A stretch of 64,000 nt of DNA from Chryseobacterium aurantiacum (GCF_003020585.1 NZ_PXUE01000001.1:620001-684000), one strand, 5' to 3'. Positions 16,411 through 25,643 are shown, counted from the stretch's first letter. Notes: generated by a model from the sequence alone, not told the origin. Made by a program: numbers and translations.

Positions 16411-17640
16411 ATGTTTGACTTAGATCGTTGGCAGGAAATATTCAGTTCTATCCGCAGTAATGTACTTCGGACGGTGCTTTCGGGATTTACAGTGGCTTTG
16501 GGGCTGTTTATCTTCATCGTGCTTTTTGGAATTGGAAAAGGACTTCAAAATGCCTTTTCAGAAGGATTTTCCGGAGACGCGAAAAACCTGATTACTATTT
16601 CTACAGGAAAGACAACTTTGGCTTATAAAGGACTGCAGTCTGAGCGAAATGTTACAATGAATAATGAGGATTACGACTTTCTAATCAATGCAGAGAAAAA
16701 AAATGTAGGAGCTTCCAGTCCCAGATATAACGCAAGTTTAATGGTGAAATATGGAAAAGAAAGCGGAATCTATCAGATACACGGTGCAGAACCCGGGGAG
16801 CAGGTGATTGAAAACAGAAAAATGATAGACGGACGTTATATCACACCAAGAGATTTGAACGGAAAGCAGAATGTTGCCGTGATTGGTAGAATGGTCCAGA
16901 GGGATTTAATTAAAAATGGAAGTCCCATAGGAAAAGATCTGGATATCAACGGCACCATGTTTAAGGTTATCGGAGTGTTTTCAGATGATGGGGGAGACTG
17001 GGATGAAAGACATATTACAGTTCCCATAACCACTTTGCAGCAAATGAAAAAAGGGTCTGATACTGTAAATATAGCCTACATCTCCTATAGTGACAAGCTT
17101 ACTCCACAGGAAGCAATCAAATATGGAGACGAGTTAAAAGATAAATTAAAATCGAGAAAAAATGTCTCTCCGGACGATGAAAATGGTGTTCGTATCTGGA
17201 ACAATGCCAAGAACATGAATGATACCTTTACCTTTATGGCCGTTCTTACAGCTATTGTTGGATTTATCGGTATGGGAACCCTACTGGCGGGAATTATCGG
17301 GATCAGTAACATCATGGTGTATATTGTAAAAGAAAGAACTAAAGAAATAGGAGTACGAAAAGCCATTGGAGCAAAACCAAAAGGAATTGTTGCCTTAATT
17401 GTTCAGGAAAGTGTCGTCATTACAGTAGTTTCAGGATTTGTCGGAGTGGGAGTAGGAGTTTTAACCCTAAGTCTTATTGGTGACAGCCTTGAGGAATTTT
17501 TCATAAAAAGTCCAAGCGTAGGGTGGGCAACCATCTTTACAGCATTCATTGCATTGGTCTTTTCCGGATTGATTGCAGGATTTGTTCCGGCATACAGAGC
17601 ATCAAGAATTAAACCAATTGAAGCACTGAGGACAGAGTAA
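16411..17640 (+). CDS. ABC transporter permease (MacB_PCD + FtsX)
   Basis: A 409-residue permease starting MFDLDRWQEIFSSIRSN, with the layout of MacB-type permeases: one N-terminal transmembrane helix (about 25-45), a large periplasmic domain of about 220 residues, then three helices of the FtsX domain in the last 130 residues, including the conserved VKERTKEIGVRKAIGAKP loop that contacts the ATPase and a terminal PAYRASRIKPIEALRTE. I chose the ATG at 16411; an upstream alternative start at 16372 would add 13 unlikely residues. It probably pairs with the next gene as a heterodimer, since the two share the same layout and end alike. Confidence 0.92.
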   Translation: MFDLDRWQEIFSSIRSNVLRTVLSGFTVALGLFIFIVLFGIGKGLQNAFSEGFSGDAKNLITISTGKTTLAYKGLQSERNVTMNNEDYDFLINAEKKNVGASSPRYNASLMVKYGKESGIYQIHGAEPGEQVIENRKMIDGRYITPRDLNGKQNVAVIGRMVQRDLIKNGSPIGKDLDINGTMFKVIGVFSDDGGDWDERHITVPITTLQQMKKGSDTVNIAYISYSDKLTPQEAIKYGDELKDKLKSRKNVSPDDENGVRIWNNAKNMNDTFTFMAVLTAIVGFIGMGTLLAGIIGISNIMVYIVKERTKEIGVRKAIGAKPKGIVALIVQESVVITVVSGFVGVGVGVLTLSLIGDSLEEFFIKSPSVGWATIFTAFIALVFSGLIAGFVPAYRASRIKPIEALRTE

Positions 17641-17733
17641 CATATTGAAAGCGTAAAAGATAAAAAGCTCTGAAATAAGAAATATTAAATGAGTCATTCA
17701 TAACTCACAGTTTATAATTTATAATTCAAAAAG

Positions 17734-19005
17734 GTGAATATCATATTTAAAATAGATACTTGGCAGGAGATTTATTATTCATTGAGGAATAATAAGCTTC
17801 GTACATTTCTTACCATGATTGGAGTAGGATGGGGGATGTTTTTGTATGTGAGCCTTCTTGGGGCAGCAAAAGGAATGGAGAATGGTTTTGATAAATTATT
17901 TTCAGGTTTTGCTACCAATTCCATTTTCTTGTGGGCGCAAAAAACCTCTATTCCCTACGAGGGATTTCCTAAGGGAAGAGATGTCCATTTGAATCTATCC
18001 GATATGGAAATGCTGAAAAGAAAAGTGACAGCCGTAGATTATATTTCTCCTCAGAATGCAAGAGGAAGCTTTACGGGGACCCCTGGAGAATCAATGTCCA
18101 GAAACGGTAAAAGTGCCACCTATTCTCTTACAGGAGACTACTCCGTAGGAAATAAAATTTCAGAAAAGAAACTTATTTTCGGACGCTATATCAATGATGC
18201 AGACGTCTCTGGAAATAAAAATGTAGTAGTAATTGGAGAAGAAATCTATAAGAACTTTTTCGATTCCAAGAAAAAAGAAAACCCAATCGGGAAGTCCATT
18301 AATATAAAAGGTCTTTTCTTCAATGTAATTGGTGTTTTCAGAGTGAAAAAAGGAGGTGGTTTTGAGAATGACCAGACAGCCTTTATTCCATTATCCACTT
18401 ATACTAAAATGTATAATGCCGGAGACCAGATAGACATGTTTGCTATTGTAAGTAAGCCCAATGCCAACGTCAATTCAGTAGAAGAGGATGTAAAGCAGGT
18501 CTTGAAAACTAAAAATAAAGTTTCTCCGGAAGATACCAATGCGTTTGGAAGCTTTAACCTTGGAAAAGAGTTCAAAAAACTGACAGGTTTTCTTACAGGG
18601 ATGCAGCTTTTAACCATTATTGTGGGAACGCTGACGATTCTTGCAGGCGTAATTGCTATTTCAAATATCCTGCTGATTACCGTGAAAGAAAGAACCAAGG
18701 AGATTGGGATCAGAAGAGCATTAGGTGCAAAACCGGCAGAAGTAAGAAATCAAATATTGCTGGAAAGTGTTGTTATTACCCTCTCTTCAGGATTGTTAGG
18801 ATTCCTCTTTGGGATCTTTGTTCTGATGGTGTTGAATGCCGTTACACAAGGACAGGATGCGTTTCCTTTCTATAACCCTACGGTAAACTATGGGAACGTG
18901 TTCGCAGCAATGGCCGTTATGGTGATTTTAGGATTAATTATCGGGATGATTCCGGCACAAAGAGCCGTGAAAATTAGGCCGATTGAAGCATTAAGAACAG
19001 AATAA
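17734..19005 (+). CDS. ABC transporter permease (second MacB-like subunit)
   Basis: A 423-residue paralogue of the preceding permease, starting at a GTG (reads VNIIFKIDTWQEIYYSLRNNK; preceded by AAAAAGG). It has the same layout: N-terminal helix, periplasmic domain, three FtsX helices, VKERTKEIGIRRALGAKP and terminal IPAQRAVKIRPIEALRTE. The periplasmic parts differ strongly from those of the first permease, so this is a hetero-permease rather than a recent duplication. It lies 93 bases after the first permease gene and 51 before the adaptor gene. Confidence 0.92.
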   Translation: MNIIFKIDTWQEIYYSLRNNKLRTFLTMIGVGWGMFLYVSLLGAAKGMENGFDKLFSGFATNSIFLWAQKTSIPYEGFPKGRDVHLNLSDMEMLKRKVTAVDYISPQNARGSFTGTPGESMSRNGKSATYSLTGDYSVGNKISEKKLIFGRYINDADVSGNKNVVVIGEEIYKNFFDSKKKENPIGKSINIKGLFFNVIGVFRVKKGGGFENDQTAFIPLSTYTKMYNAGDQIDMFAIVSKPNANVNSVEEDVKQVLKTKNKVSPEDTNAFGSFNLGKEFKKLTGFLTGMQLLTIIVGTLTILAGVIAISNILLITVKERTKEIGIRRALGAKPAEVRNQILLESVVITLSSGLLGFLFGIFVLMVLNAVTQGQDAFPFYNPTVNYGNVFAAMAVMVILGLIIGMIPAQRAVKIRPIEALRTE

Positions 19006-19056
19006 TCTTGTCATTTTTAAATCATTCAATCTTTTAATAAAAAATAAACTATACAT

Positions 19057-20268
19057 ATGAAAAAGAAATTCACTTGGAAAAAAGCCATTTATATAGTGTT
19101 GGGGCTTTTATTTGCAGTGGCATTGTTCTCAGGGATTGGCTATCTTGTAAAATCAAATTCTAAAGAAAGCGAATCCTTCCTTACCCGTAAACCTAACATT
19201 CAGAACATGGATGATAAAGTAATGGCTACTGGAAAAATTGTTCCAAAGGAAGAAATTGAAATTAAACCCAATATTACAGGGATTATTGATAAGATCTTAG
19301 TAAAAGAAGGAGATAAGGTAGAAGTAGGTCAGCTGATTGCTACCATCAGAATTGTACCAAGCATCTCTGAAGTGAATGCTGCTCAGCAAGAAGTTCAGAA
19401 TGCTCAGCTTCAGATCAATAATTCACAGCTGAATGTTGCGAATATGCAAAAGCAGTTTGAAATGCAGGATAAGCTTTTCAAGCAGGGTGTAGCTTCCAGA
19501 CAGGAATATCTTAACTCTCAGCAGCAGTTATATTCTCAGCAGCAATCTCTTAAAAATGCTCAGCAACAATTAAATACAGCCCAGAAAAGACTACAAATTG
19601 CCAAGACAGGAGCAACACCTGAACTTCAGGGACAAGGTCTGGCAACGACACAAATTCGTTCCAAGGCTTCAGGAACCGTACTTGAGGTACCTGTAAAAGT
19701 AGGTAGCCAGGTAATTGAAGCCAATAACTTTAATGCGGGAACCACAATATGTTCCGTAGCTGATCTGAACTCTTTGATCTTTAAAGGAGAAATTGACGAA
19801 GCTCAGGCAGGAAAATTAAGCCAGGGTATGGATATGAATATTGTGATCGGAGCATTACAAAACAAAACTTTCCCAGGAAAACTGACGATGATTGCACCTA
19901 AAGGAAAGGATAATGCAGGAACCATTAAATTCCCTGTAGAAGGAAACGTGGATAATCCTAATAACGAATATATCAGAGCCGGTTTCTCAGCAAACGGGGA
20001 GATTGTATTAAGCTCTCAAAAGAATGCCTTATTACTGGATGAGTCTTTGGTTCAGTATGAAAAGAAGCAAGGGAAGGATGTTCCATTTATAGAAGTAAAA
20101 CAACCAGATGGAAAATTCAAAAAAGTATATGTGAAATTAGGTGCCAGCGATGGTATTAATGTTCAGATTCTTCCTGGATCCAATATTACAAAAGATTCTG
20201 AAGTGAAAGTTTGGAATCCGTCTGATAAAGACAAAGAGGAATTAAAAGAAAAATCGAAAGCAAAATAA
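19057..20268 (+). CDS. Efflux periplasmic adaptor subunit (HlyD/MacA-like)
   Basis: A 403-residue membrane-fusion protein. It has one N-terminal membrane anchor (AIYIVLGLLFAVALFSGIGYL, about 10-30), a lipoyl half-motif (VMATGKIVPKEEIEIKPNITG; KILVKEGDKVEVGQLIA), a long Gln- and Asn-rich alpha-hairpin (about 100-190, with heptad-like AQQEVQNAQLQ and QQQLYSQQQSLKNAQQQL), a second lipoyl half-motif with the end of the barrel, and a C-terminal membrane-proximal part. Its alpha-hairpin should reach a TolC-like outer-membrane channel, which is not encoded here. It is the last gene of the efflux operon and ends in a strong terminator. Confidence 0.93.
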   Translation: MKKKFTWKKAIYIVLGLLFAVALFSGIGYLVKSNSKESESFLTRKPNIQNMDDKVMATGKIVPKEEIEIKPNITGIIDKILVKEGDKVEVGQLIATIRIVPSISEVNAAQQEVQNAQLQINNSQLNVANMQKQFEMQDKLFKQGVASRQEYLNSQQQLYSQQQSLKNAQQQLNTAQKRLQIAKTGATPELQGQGLATTQIRSKASGTVLEVPVKVGSQVIEANNFNAGTTICSVADLNSLIFKGEIDEAQAGKLSQGMDMNIVIGALQNKTFPGKLTMIAPKGKDNAGTIKFPVEGNVDNPNNEYIRAGFSANGEIVLSSQKNALLLDESLVQYEKKQGKDVPFIEVKQPDGKFKKVYVKLGASDGINVQILPGSNITKDSEVKVWNPSDKDKEELKEKSKAK

Positions 20269-20300
20269 TAAACTGATATTATAAACTATTTAACTGTTAG

Positions 20301-20331
20301 ATCCCGAAGAAAAAAATTCTTCGGGATTTTT
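20301..20331 (+). terminator. Intrinsic terminator of efflux operon
   Basis: ATCCCGAAGAA (20301-20311) pairs perfectly with TTCTTCGGGAT (20317-20327) around five A, followed by TTTT. It closes the ATPase-permease-permease-adaptor unit. Confidence 0.9.
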
Positions 20332-20477
20332 ATTGGTGAAGATTGTGGACTTCAGTTTGAATAAGAGGCTGAAGAGCCAATTAGTCAAAGACTTAACAAA
20401 ATAGATGAAGAAAAATAGTAAGAGATGTAATAAATAGGAATTTTAAAATGTCTTAATTTTAATTTCAAAATATAACC

Positions 20478-22007
20478 ATGAAGAAAAGCTATCTGATTCT
20501 GTTTCTCTTTATTATAGCAAAATTTGTTCTGCAGTATTCATTAATAAATTCAGAGTATGAATTGCACAGGGATGAATACCTACATCTTGATCAGGGAAAT
20601 CATCTTGATTGGGGATATCTTTCTGTTCCGCCTGTTAACTCATTATTTGCCTGGCTGATTAAAATATTAGGTAATTCTGTATTTTGGGTGAAATTCTTTC
20701 CGGCACTCTTTGGTGCGCTGACTATAGCCATTGTCTGGAAAATCATTGAGGAGCTCAACGGTAACCTTTTTGCAAAAATTCTTGCCGCTCTGGGCATTTT
20801 ACTTTCGGTGCTTCTTCGTGTGAATATGCTGTTTCAGCCAACATCTCTGGAAATTCTTTTATGGACATTTCTTTATTATTCACTGATAAAATATATCAAT
20901 TCAGAAAAAGTAAAATGGCTTTACATGGGTGCCATAGCCTTCGGAATAGGGATTTTAAATAAATATAATATTGCTTTCTTGGTCTTAGGGCTCATCCCTG
21001 CATTATTACTTACCCCGCAACGGAAAATTTTTATAAAGCCCCATCTGTATTGGGCAGGACTTTTAGCCTTAGTCATTATTTTTCCTAATCTTCTCTGGCA
21101 ATATCAGAACAAATTTCCCGTCATCCACCATATGAAAGAATTGTCAGAAAGACAACTGGTGAATGTGAACAGGATTGATTTTCTCAAATCCCAGGTATTA
21201 TTTTTCATCGGATCTATTATTGTTATTATTGCTGGCTGGGGCGCCTTGCTATTGTACCGGCCTTTCGAGAAATTCAGATTGTTTTTCTGGAGTTATATTA
21301 TGACCATAGCTTTGTTTCTTTTTTTCAAGGCCAAAGATTATTATGCTATAGGGCTATATCCTGTTTATATAGCATTTGGTTCTGTTTTTTTAGCTTACTT
21401 TCTAGAGAAAGGAAGGCGAAGATTTCTAAAGCCGGTTTGTGTATTAATTCCCGTGTTATTATTTCTTCCTTTGTATAATGTTGCCTTTCCGAATAAAAGC
21501 CCGGAGTATATCATAAATCATCAGGAAGAGTATAGAAAATTTGGATTGCTGCGTTGGGAGGACGGAAAAGAACACTCTTTACCACAGGATTTTGCCGATA
21601 TGCAGGGCTGGGAAGAATTGGCTCAAAAAGTAGATAGAGAATATTCCAAACTATCTCAATCAGGACATACCTTGGTCTTATGCGATAACTATGGGCAGGC
21701 GGGAGCTATTAATTATTATTCGAAAAAAGGAGTGAGGGCAGTATCATTCAATGCAGATTATATCAATTGGTTTGATTTGAGTAAAAAATATGAAAATCTT
21801 ATTCGGGTTAAAGAATATTCAGAGAATGAAGATGAGCTTAAAGAAACCGGTCCTTACTTTCAAAATTCCCAGCTTATTGGTTCCATAACAAACCCTTTTG
21901 CCCGTGAGAAAGGAACTATGATTTTTAGTTTTAAAGGAGCAAAAATAGATATCAGGAAGAGAATTCAGGATGAAATTAACGAAGACAAAAAAGAATATGA
22001 TAAGTAA
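20478..22007 (+). CDS. GT39/ArnT-like glycosyltransferase, integral membrane
   Basis: A 509-residue polytopic membrane protein of the PMT/ArnT group, which move sugars from a polyprenyl-phosphate donor to protein or lipid on the periplasmic side. About ten to twelve hydrophobic helices fill the first 340 residues. The first periplasmic loop has the typical acidic motif YELHRDEYLHLDQGNHLDWGY, with the Asp-Glu pair expected for catalysis. The C-terminal 170 residues form a soluble periplasmic domain. It stands alone with a long 5' gap; the acceptor (lipid A, protein or glycolipid) cannot be told from sequence. Confidence 0.85.
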   Translation: MKKSYLILFLFIIAKFVLQYSLINSEYELHRDEYLHLDQGNHLDWGYLSVPPVNSLFAWLIKILGNSVFWVKFFPALFGALTIAIVWKIIEELNGNLFAKILAALGILLSVLLRVNMLFQPTSLEILLWTFLYYSLIKYINSEKVKWLYMGAIAFGIGILNKYNIAFLVLGLIPALLLTPQRKIFIKPHLYWAGLLALVIIFPNLLWQYQNKFPVIHHMKELSERQLVNVNRIDFLKSQVLFFIGSIIVIIAGWGALLLYRPFEKFRLFFWSYIMTIALFLFFKAKDYYAIGLYPVYIAFGSVFLAYFLEKGRRRFLKPVCVLIPVLLFLPLYNVAFPNKSPEYIINHQEEYRKFGLLRWEDGKEHSLPQDFADMQGWEELAQKVDREYSKLSQSGHTLVLCDNYGQAGAINYYSKKGVRAVSFNADYINWFDLSKKYENLIRVKEYSENEDELKETGPYFQNSQLIGSITNPFAREKGTMIFSFKGAKIDIRKRIQDEINEDKKEYDK

Positions 22008-22048
22008 AATGAGCCTAATTCCATATAATGAATATTGAAAAAATAAAT

Positions 22049-22063
22049 CGCAACAATGTTGCG
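22049..22063 (+). promoter_or_regulatory. Perfect palindromic operator upstream of flavoprotein gene
   Basis: CGCAACA-A-TGTTGCG is a perfect inverted repeat with 7-base arms. It covers the TTG (-33) element of the promoter, so a protein bound here would block RNA polymerase. The regulator is not identified in the window. Confidence 0.6.
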
Positions 22064-22087
22064 TTAATGTGATTTGTTTTAACTTTG
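22059..22087 (+). promoter_or_regulatory. Promoter of flavoprotein gene
   Basis: TTG (22059-22061), 18 bases, then TAACTTTG (22080-22087): a full match to the flavobacterial promoter TTG-N17-23-TAnnTTTG, 20 bases upstream of the ATG at 22108. Confidence 0.75.
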
Positions 22088-22107
22088 CAGCATCAAATAA
22101 TTAAACT

Positions 22108-23013
22108 ATGGAAAATAAAAACTTTGATGTCATTATAATAGGAGGAAGCTATGCCGGATTATCTGCCGGAATGGCTTTAGGAAGATCTTTGAGAAATGTT
22201 TTAATCATTGATAACGGTAAACCTTGTAACAGGCAGACTCCCCATTCTCATAACTTCATTACCCATGATGGGAATACCCCTAAAGAAATAAGTGATCTTG
22301 CTAGGAAAGATGTTGAAAAATATTCCACTATTCAATTTTACGATGGAATTGCCACGCAGGTATCGAAGAATAATAATGGCTTTGAAGTGGAAACCCTATC
22401 CAATGAAAGATTTTTCGCTAAAAAAATTATTCTGGCCTCCGGAGTAAAAGATATTATGCCAGATATTCCTGGATTTGAAGATTGCTGGGGAATTTCTGTT
22501 TTGCATTGTCCATACTGTCATGGCTATGAAGTAAAAAATGAAGTAACAGGGATTCTTTCTAATGGAGACCTAGCGTTTGAATTTTCAAAGCTCATTTTTA
22601 ATATGACAAAAAAACTGACTTTATTTACGAATGGTAAATCTAGCCTTACTCAGGAACAGGTTGAAAAATTAAAACAAAATAACATTAATCTGAATGAAGA
22701 AGAAATTGAAAGGGTTGAGCATGATAACGGTTTCATCCAAAAAATTGTCTTCAAAAATGGAAACTCTACACCATTAAAGGTATTGTATGCAAAAATTCCT
22801 TTTGAACAAAATATCAATGTTACAAAAGCTATGGGTTGTGAATTAACAGAGCAGGGCTTTATTAAAGTTGATCCTATGCAGAGAACTTCAGTTCCTGGAC
22901 TCTTTGCCTGTGGAGACAATGTAACCATGATGAGGTCTGTAGCCAATGCTATAGCGCAGGGCAATTTCGCTGGAGCTGTTGTGAATAAAGAATTATCTGA
23001 AGAAGCATTTTAA
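22108..23013 (+). CDS. NAD(P)/FAD-dependent oxidoreductase, thioredoxin-reductase-like
   Basis: A 301-residue flavoprotein of the thioredoxin reductase fold. The FAD-binding Rossmann motif is VIIIGGSYAGLSAGMALGRS (about 9-28), the redox pair is CPYCHGYE with Cys136 and Cys139 (CxxC), and the C-terminal FAD motif is GLFACGDNVTMMRSVANAIAQ. The NAD(P)-binding motif reads GILSNGD, not the GxGxxA of true thioredoxin reductase, so it may use another donor or act like the bacillithiol- or dithiol-oxidase group. It stands alone with its own palindrome-controlled promoter and precedes the arsenic operon by about 95 bases. A role in thiol stress is possible but not shown. Confidence 0.85.
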   Translation: MENKNFDVIIIGGSYAGLSAGMALGRSLRNVLIIDNGKPCNRQTPHSHNFITHDGNTPKEISDLARKDVEKYSTIQFYDGIATQVSKNNNGFEVETLSNERFFAKKIILASGVKDIMPDIPGFEDCWGISVLHCPYCHGYEVKNEVTGILSNGDLAFEFSKLIFNMTKKLTLFTNGKSSLTQEQVEKLKQNNINLNEEEIERVEHDNGFIQKIVFKNGNSTPLKVLYAKIPFEQNINVTKAMGCELTEQGFIKVDPMQRTSVPGLFACGDNVTMMRSVANAIAQGNFAGAVVNKELSEEAF

Positions 23014-23079
23014 ATGACAGATTTTATTTTCTGAAGAATTCATAGATTTCTCACTTCAAATTTTGTGATGATAATTTAT

Positions 23080-23097
23080 TATCGTAATATTGCGATA
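23080..23097 (+). promoter_or_regulatory. ArsR-type operator in arsR promoter
   Basis: TATCGTAATATTGCGATA is an inverted repeat with 8 of 9 matching pairs. It touches the -7 element TACTTTTG (23098-23105), a position expected for self-repression by ArsR. The first 14 bases recur at 23455. Confidence 0.65.
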
Positions 23098-23105
23098 TAC
23101 TTTTG
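23098..23105 (+). promoter_or_regulatory. -7 element of arsR, near-leaderless
   Basis: TACTTTTG matches TAnnTTTG and ends 4 bases before the arsR ATG at 23110, so the mRNA should begin at about the start codon. Confidence 0.65.
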
Positions 23106-23109
23106 AATT

Positions 23110-23436
23110 ATGGGAGCTACAAAAACAGATTTTTTTACAGAAGAACAAAATAGGATGGCACTTATTGCGAAAGCATTGGGCCATCCTGCCAGAATTGCAA
23201 TTATCGAATACTTGCTTAAAGTAAACGAATGCATTTGTGGTGATATCGTTAATGAGCTGCCTCTGGCACAGCCTACAGTCTCTCAACATCTGAAAGAACT
23301 GAAAAACGCGGGTCTTATCAAAGGGAATATTGAAGGAAATTCAATCTGCTACTGTATTAACGAAAAAGTTTTCGAAAGCTTAAACCTCTATTTTTCAAAT
23401 ATTATTTCGACAGTAAAGAAACAAAACTGCTGTTAA
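23110..23436 (+). CDS. arsR: ArsR-family metalloid-responsive repressor
   Basis: A 108-residue winged-helix repressor of the ArsR/SmtB family. The recognition region is [20 protein letters not shown] (about 54-73). A Cys pair, Cys41 and Cys43 (NECICGDIV), lies where classical ArsR has its As(III)-binding cysteines, and the protein ends in Cys107-Cys108, which may add to the site. It heads the arsenic operon arsR-DUF6428-arsC-acr3 and has an inverted-repeat operator in its own promoter, so As(III) binding should release repression of all four genes. Confidence 0.93.
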   Translation: MGATKTDFFTEEQNRMALIAKALGHPARIAIIEYLLKVNECICGDIVNELPLAQPTVSQHLKELKNAGLIKGNIEGNSICYCINEKVFESLNLYFSNIISTVKKQNCC

Positions 23437-23454
23437 AATTTTTTTGAAAATCTA

Positions 23455-23472
23455 TATCGTAATATTGCATTG
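23455..23472 (+). promoter_or_regulatory. Second ArsR-operator-like half site
   Basis: TATCGTAATATTGC at 23455-23468 repeats the first 14 bases of the arsR operator but lacks the matching right arm (ATTG instead of GATA). It lies 23 bases before the ATG of the DUF6428 gene and may give ArsR a second grip on the operon. Confidence 0.5.
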
Positions 23473-23494
23473 TAACAATTTAAAATATTCAATT

Positions 23495-23968
23495 ATGAAA
23501 TTATCAGAAATAAAAAACATCTTACCGGAATTGGAGAATGTCGAATTTCAGTTAGAAAACGGAACATTTGTTCCTGAACATTTTCATGTAACAGAAATAG
23601 GTATGGTTACCAAAAATTTTATTGATTGTGGGGGAGTGATCAGAAAAGAAGAAAAAGTAAACTTTCAACTTTGGAATGCTGATGACTATGAACACCGTTT
23701 AAAACCCGGAAAACTACTACATATTATTCATCTTTCAGAAGAGAAGTTAGGAATTGGAGATTTTGAAATTGAAGTAGAATATCAGGATACCACCATTGGA
23801 AAATATGATTTGGATTTTAATGGGAAAAATTTTATTCTGAAAAATAAACTAACGGCTTGTCTGGCTACAGATGCTTGCGGAGTTCCTCCTCAGAAACAAA
23901 AGATAAGTCTAAATGAACTGACAGGAAATCAAAATACATCTTGTACCCCTGGAAGTGGCTGCTGCTAA
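23495..23968 (+). CDS. DUF6428 family protein with Cys-rich tail
   Basis: A 157-residue soluble protein (start MKLSEIKNILPELENVEF at the ATG 23495). Its body matches the DUF6428 family seen in Bacteroidetes arsenic operons, by my recollection: FVPEHFHVTEIGMVTKNFIDCGG and the later LLHIIHLSEEKLG. The C terminus is Cys-rich: Cys-3-Ala-2-like spacing in LTACLATDACGVPP and the end NTSCTPGSGCC, giving at least five Cys in the last 40 residues. It sits between arsR and arsC and 26 bases before arsC. A metalloid-binding or As(III)-carrying role is an inference from the Cys tail and the context. Confidence 0.82.
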   Translation: MKLSEIKNILPELENVEFQLENGTFVPEHFHVTEIGMVTKNFIDCGGVIRKEEKVNFQLWNADDYEHRLKPGKLLHIIHLSEEKLGIGDFEIEVEYQDTTIGKYDLDFNGKNFILKNKLTACLATDACGVPPQKQKISLNELTGNQNTSCTPGSGCC

Positions 23969-23994
23969 TATTAATTTTTTATAATATTAAAAAA

Positions 23995-24606
23995 ATGAAT
24001 CCTAAGTTATCAGTATACATAGAAGAAGTTCTTTCTCAAAAGATCAGTGAGGAAAGAAAAAAAGTGTTACAGCCATTGATAGATTTTATACAGGAAAAAG
24101 TAAAGAGACAAGAGCCTGTAAATATTAATTTTATCTGTACCCACAACTCGAGAAGAAGTCATCTGGCGCAAATTTGGGCACAAATGGCATCAGATTATTT
24201 TAAAATATCCAATATTTATTGTTATTCCGGAGGAACAGAAGTTACAGCCTTGTTTCCTAAAGTTGCAGATACCCTAATAAATTCGGGTTTCAATATTTGG
24301 AAATTAAGTGAAGGTGAGAATCCAGTATATTCTATAAAGTATGCTCAGAACACTTTGCCTGTTATTGGATTTTCTAAGAAATATGATGATGCTTTTAATC
24401 CGAATACTGATTTTGTTGCGGTTATGACCTGCTCGCAGGCAGATGGAGGCTGTCCATTCATCGCAGGAGCAGAGAGACGTATTGCTATTACGTATGAGGA
24501 TCCCAAAATTTCGGATGATACACCAAAGCAACAAGAAATTTATGAGAAAAGAAGCTTGGAAATTGGTGCTGAAATGTTTTATGTTTTTTCCAAAATCAAT
24601 CGTTAA
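23995..24606 (+). CDS. arsC: Arsenate reductase, low-molecular-weight phosphatase fold
   Basis: A 203-residue protein with the CX5R phosphatase loop ICTHNSRRS (Cys48 to Arg54), followed by AQIWAQM, which is the hallmark of thioredoxin-linked ArsC and low-molecular-weight protein tyrosine phosphatases. A second motif, [13 protein letters not shown] (about 143-155), holds the two further cysteines that relay the disulfide. It reduces As(V) to As(III). It is longer than the about 130-residue Staphylococcus ArsC by an N-terminal helical region. ATG at 23995; its stop lies two bases before the acr3 start. Confidence 0.9.
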   Translation: MNPKLSVYIEEVLSQKISEERKKVLQPLIDFIQEKVKRQEPVNINFICTHNSRRSHLAQIWAQMASDYFKISNIYCYSGGTEVTALFPKVADTLINSGFNIWKLSEGENPVYSIKYAQNTLPVIGFSKKYDDAFNPNTDFVAVMTCSQADGGCPFIAGAERRIAITYEDPKISDDTPKQQEIYEKRSLEIGAEMFYVFSKINR

Positions 24607-24608
24607 CA

Positions 24609-25643
24609 ATGAACGTTCAATTAAAATTTCTTGATAGATATTTGACCCTTTGGATTTTTCTGGCAATGATAATCGGAGTAGGATTAGGATATTTTTTTCC
24701 TAATATTTCTATAACGATCAACTCATTCTCATCCGGAACAACCAATATACCCTTAGCCATAGGTCTTATTCTAATGATGTACCCGCCGTTGGCAAAAGTA
24801 GATTATTCATTATTACCACAAGTTTTTAAGGATACAAAAGTCATATCTATCTCTTTATTATTAAACTGGGTAGTTGGTCCGGTATTAATGTTTGTGCTGG
24901 CAATTATTTTTCTCAGAAATGAACCGGACTTTATGATAGGATTGATCTTAATAGGTCTGGCAAGGTGTATTGCCATGGTTATTGTCTGGAATGATTTGGC
25001 GAAAGGAAATCGAGAATATGCAGCATTACTGATTGCTTTGAACAGCATTTTTCAGATTGTATCATACAGTTTTCTGGTTTGGCTGTTTATTAATGTTCTT
25101 CCCCAAAAACTAGGTCTTGGAGGTTTTAATATTTCCGTACCCGTTCAGGATGTTACTGAAAGTGTTTTTATTTATCTGGGAATACCTTTTTTGGCAGGCT
25201 TTCTATCCCGCTATTTTCTGATAAAATCAAAAGGGAAAGAATGGTATAACCGAAAATTCATTCCTATGATTTCACCGGTTACATTATATGCATTGCTATT
25301 TACCATTATTTTAATGTTTAGCTTAAAAGGGGATCAAATATTGGAGCTGCCGATGGATGTTGTGAAAATTGCAATTCCGTTGGTTATCTACTTTGTATTG
25401 ATGTTTTTTATTAGCTTTTTAATCAATAAATTAATGAAAGTTCCGTATGATAAGAATGTTTCAATTGCGTTTACTGCCACAGGAAATAATTTTGAGTTGG
25501 CTATTGCCGTAAGTATTGCTGTTTTTGGGATTCACTCATCCCAGGCTTTTGTAGGAGTAATCGGTCCCCTAGTAGAAGTACCGGTATTAATTTTATTGGT
25601 AAAAGCGAGTCTTTATTTAAAAAAAAGATATCAACTGAAATAA
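24609..25643 (+). CDS. acr3: ACR3-family arsenite efflux transporter
   Basis: A 344-residue membrane protein with about ten transmembrane helices. The segment [19 protein letters not shown] (about 116-134) holds Cys120, matching the single conserved Cys needed for As(III) transport in ACR3 proteins, and [16 protein letters not shown] near 296-311 holds the conserved Glu. It extrudes arsenite using the proton gradient. It is the last gene of the operon and its ATG is two bases after the arsC stop. Confidence 0.95.
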   Translation: MNVQLKFLDRYLTLWIFLAMIIGVGLGYFFPNISITINSFSSGTTNIPLAIGLILMMYPPLAKVDYSLLPQVFKDTKVISISLLLNWVVGPVLMFVLAIIFLRNEPDFMIGLILIGLARCIAMVIVWNDLAKGNREYAALLIALNSIFQIVSYSFLVWLFINVLPQKLGLGGFNISVPVQDVTESVFIYLGIPFLAGFLSRYFLIKSKGKEWYNRKFIPMISPVTLYALLFTIILMFSLKGDQILELPMDVVKIAIPLVIYFVLMFFISFLINKLMKVPYDKNVSIAFTATGNNFELAIAVSIAVFGIHSSQAFVGVIGPLVEVPVLILLVKASLYLKKRYQLK

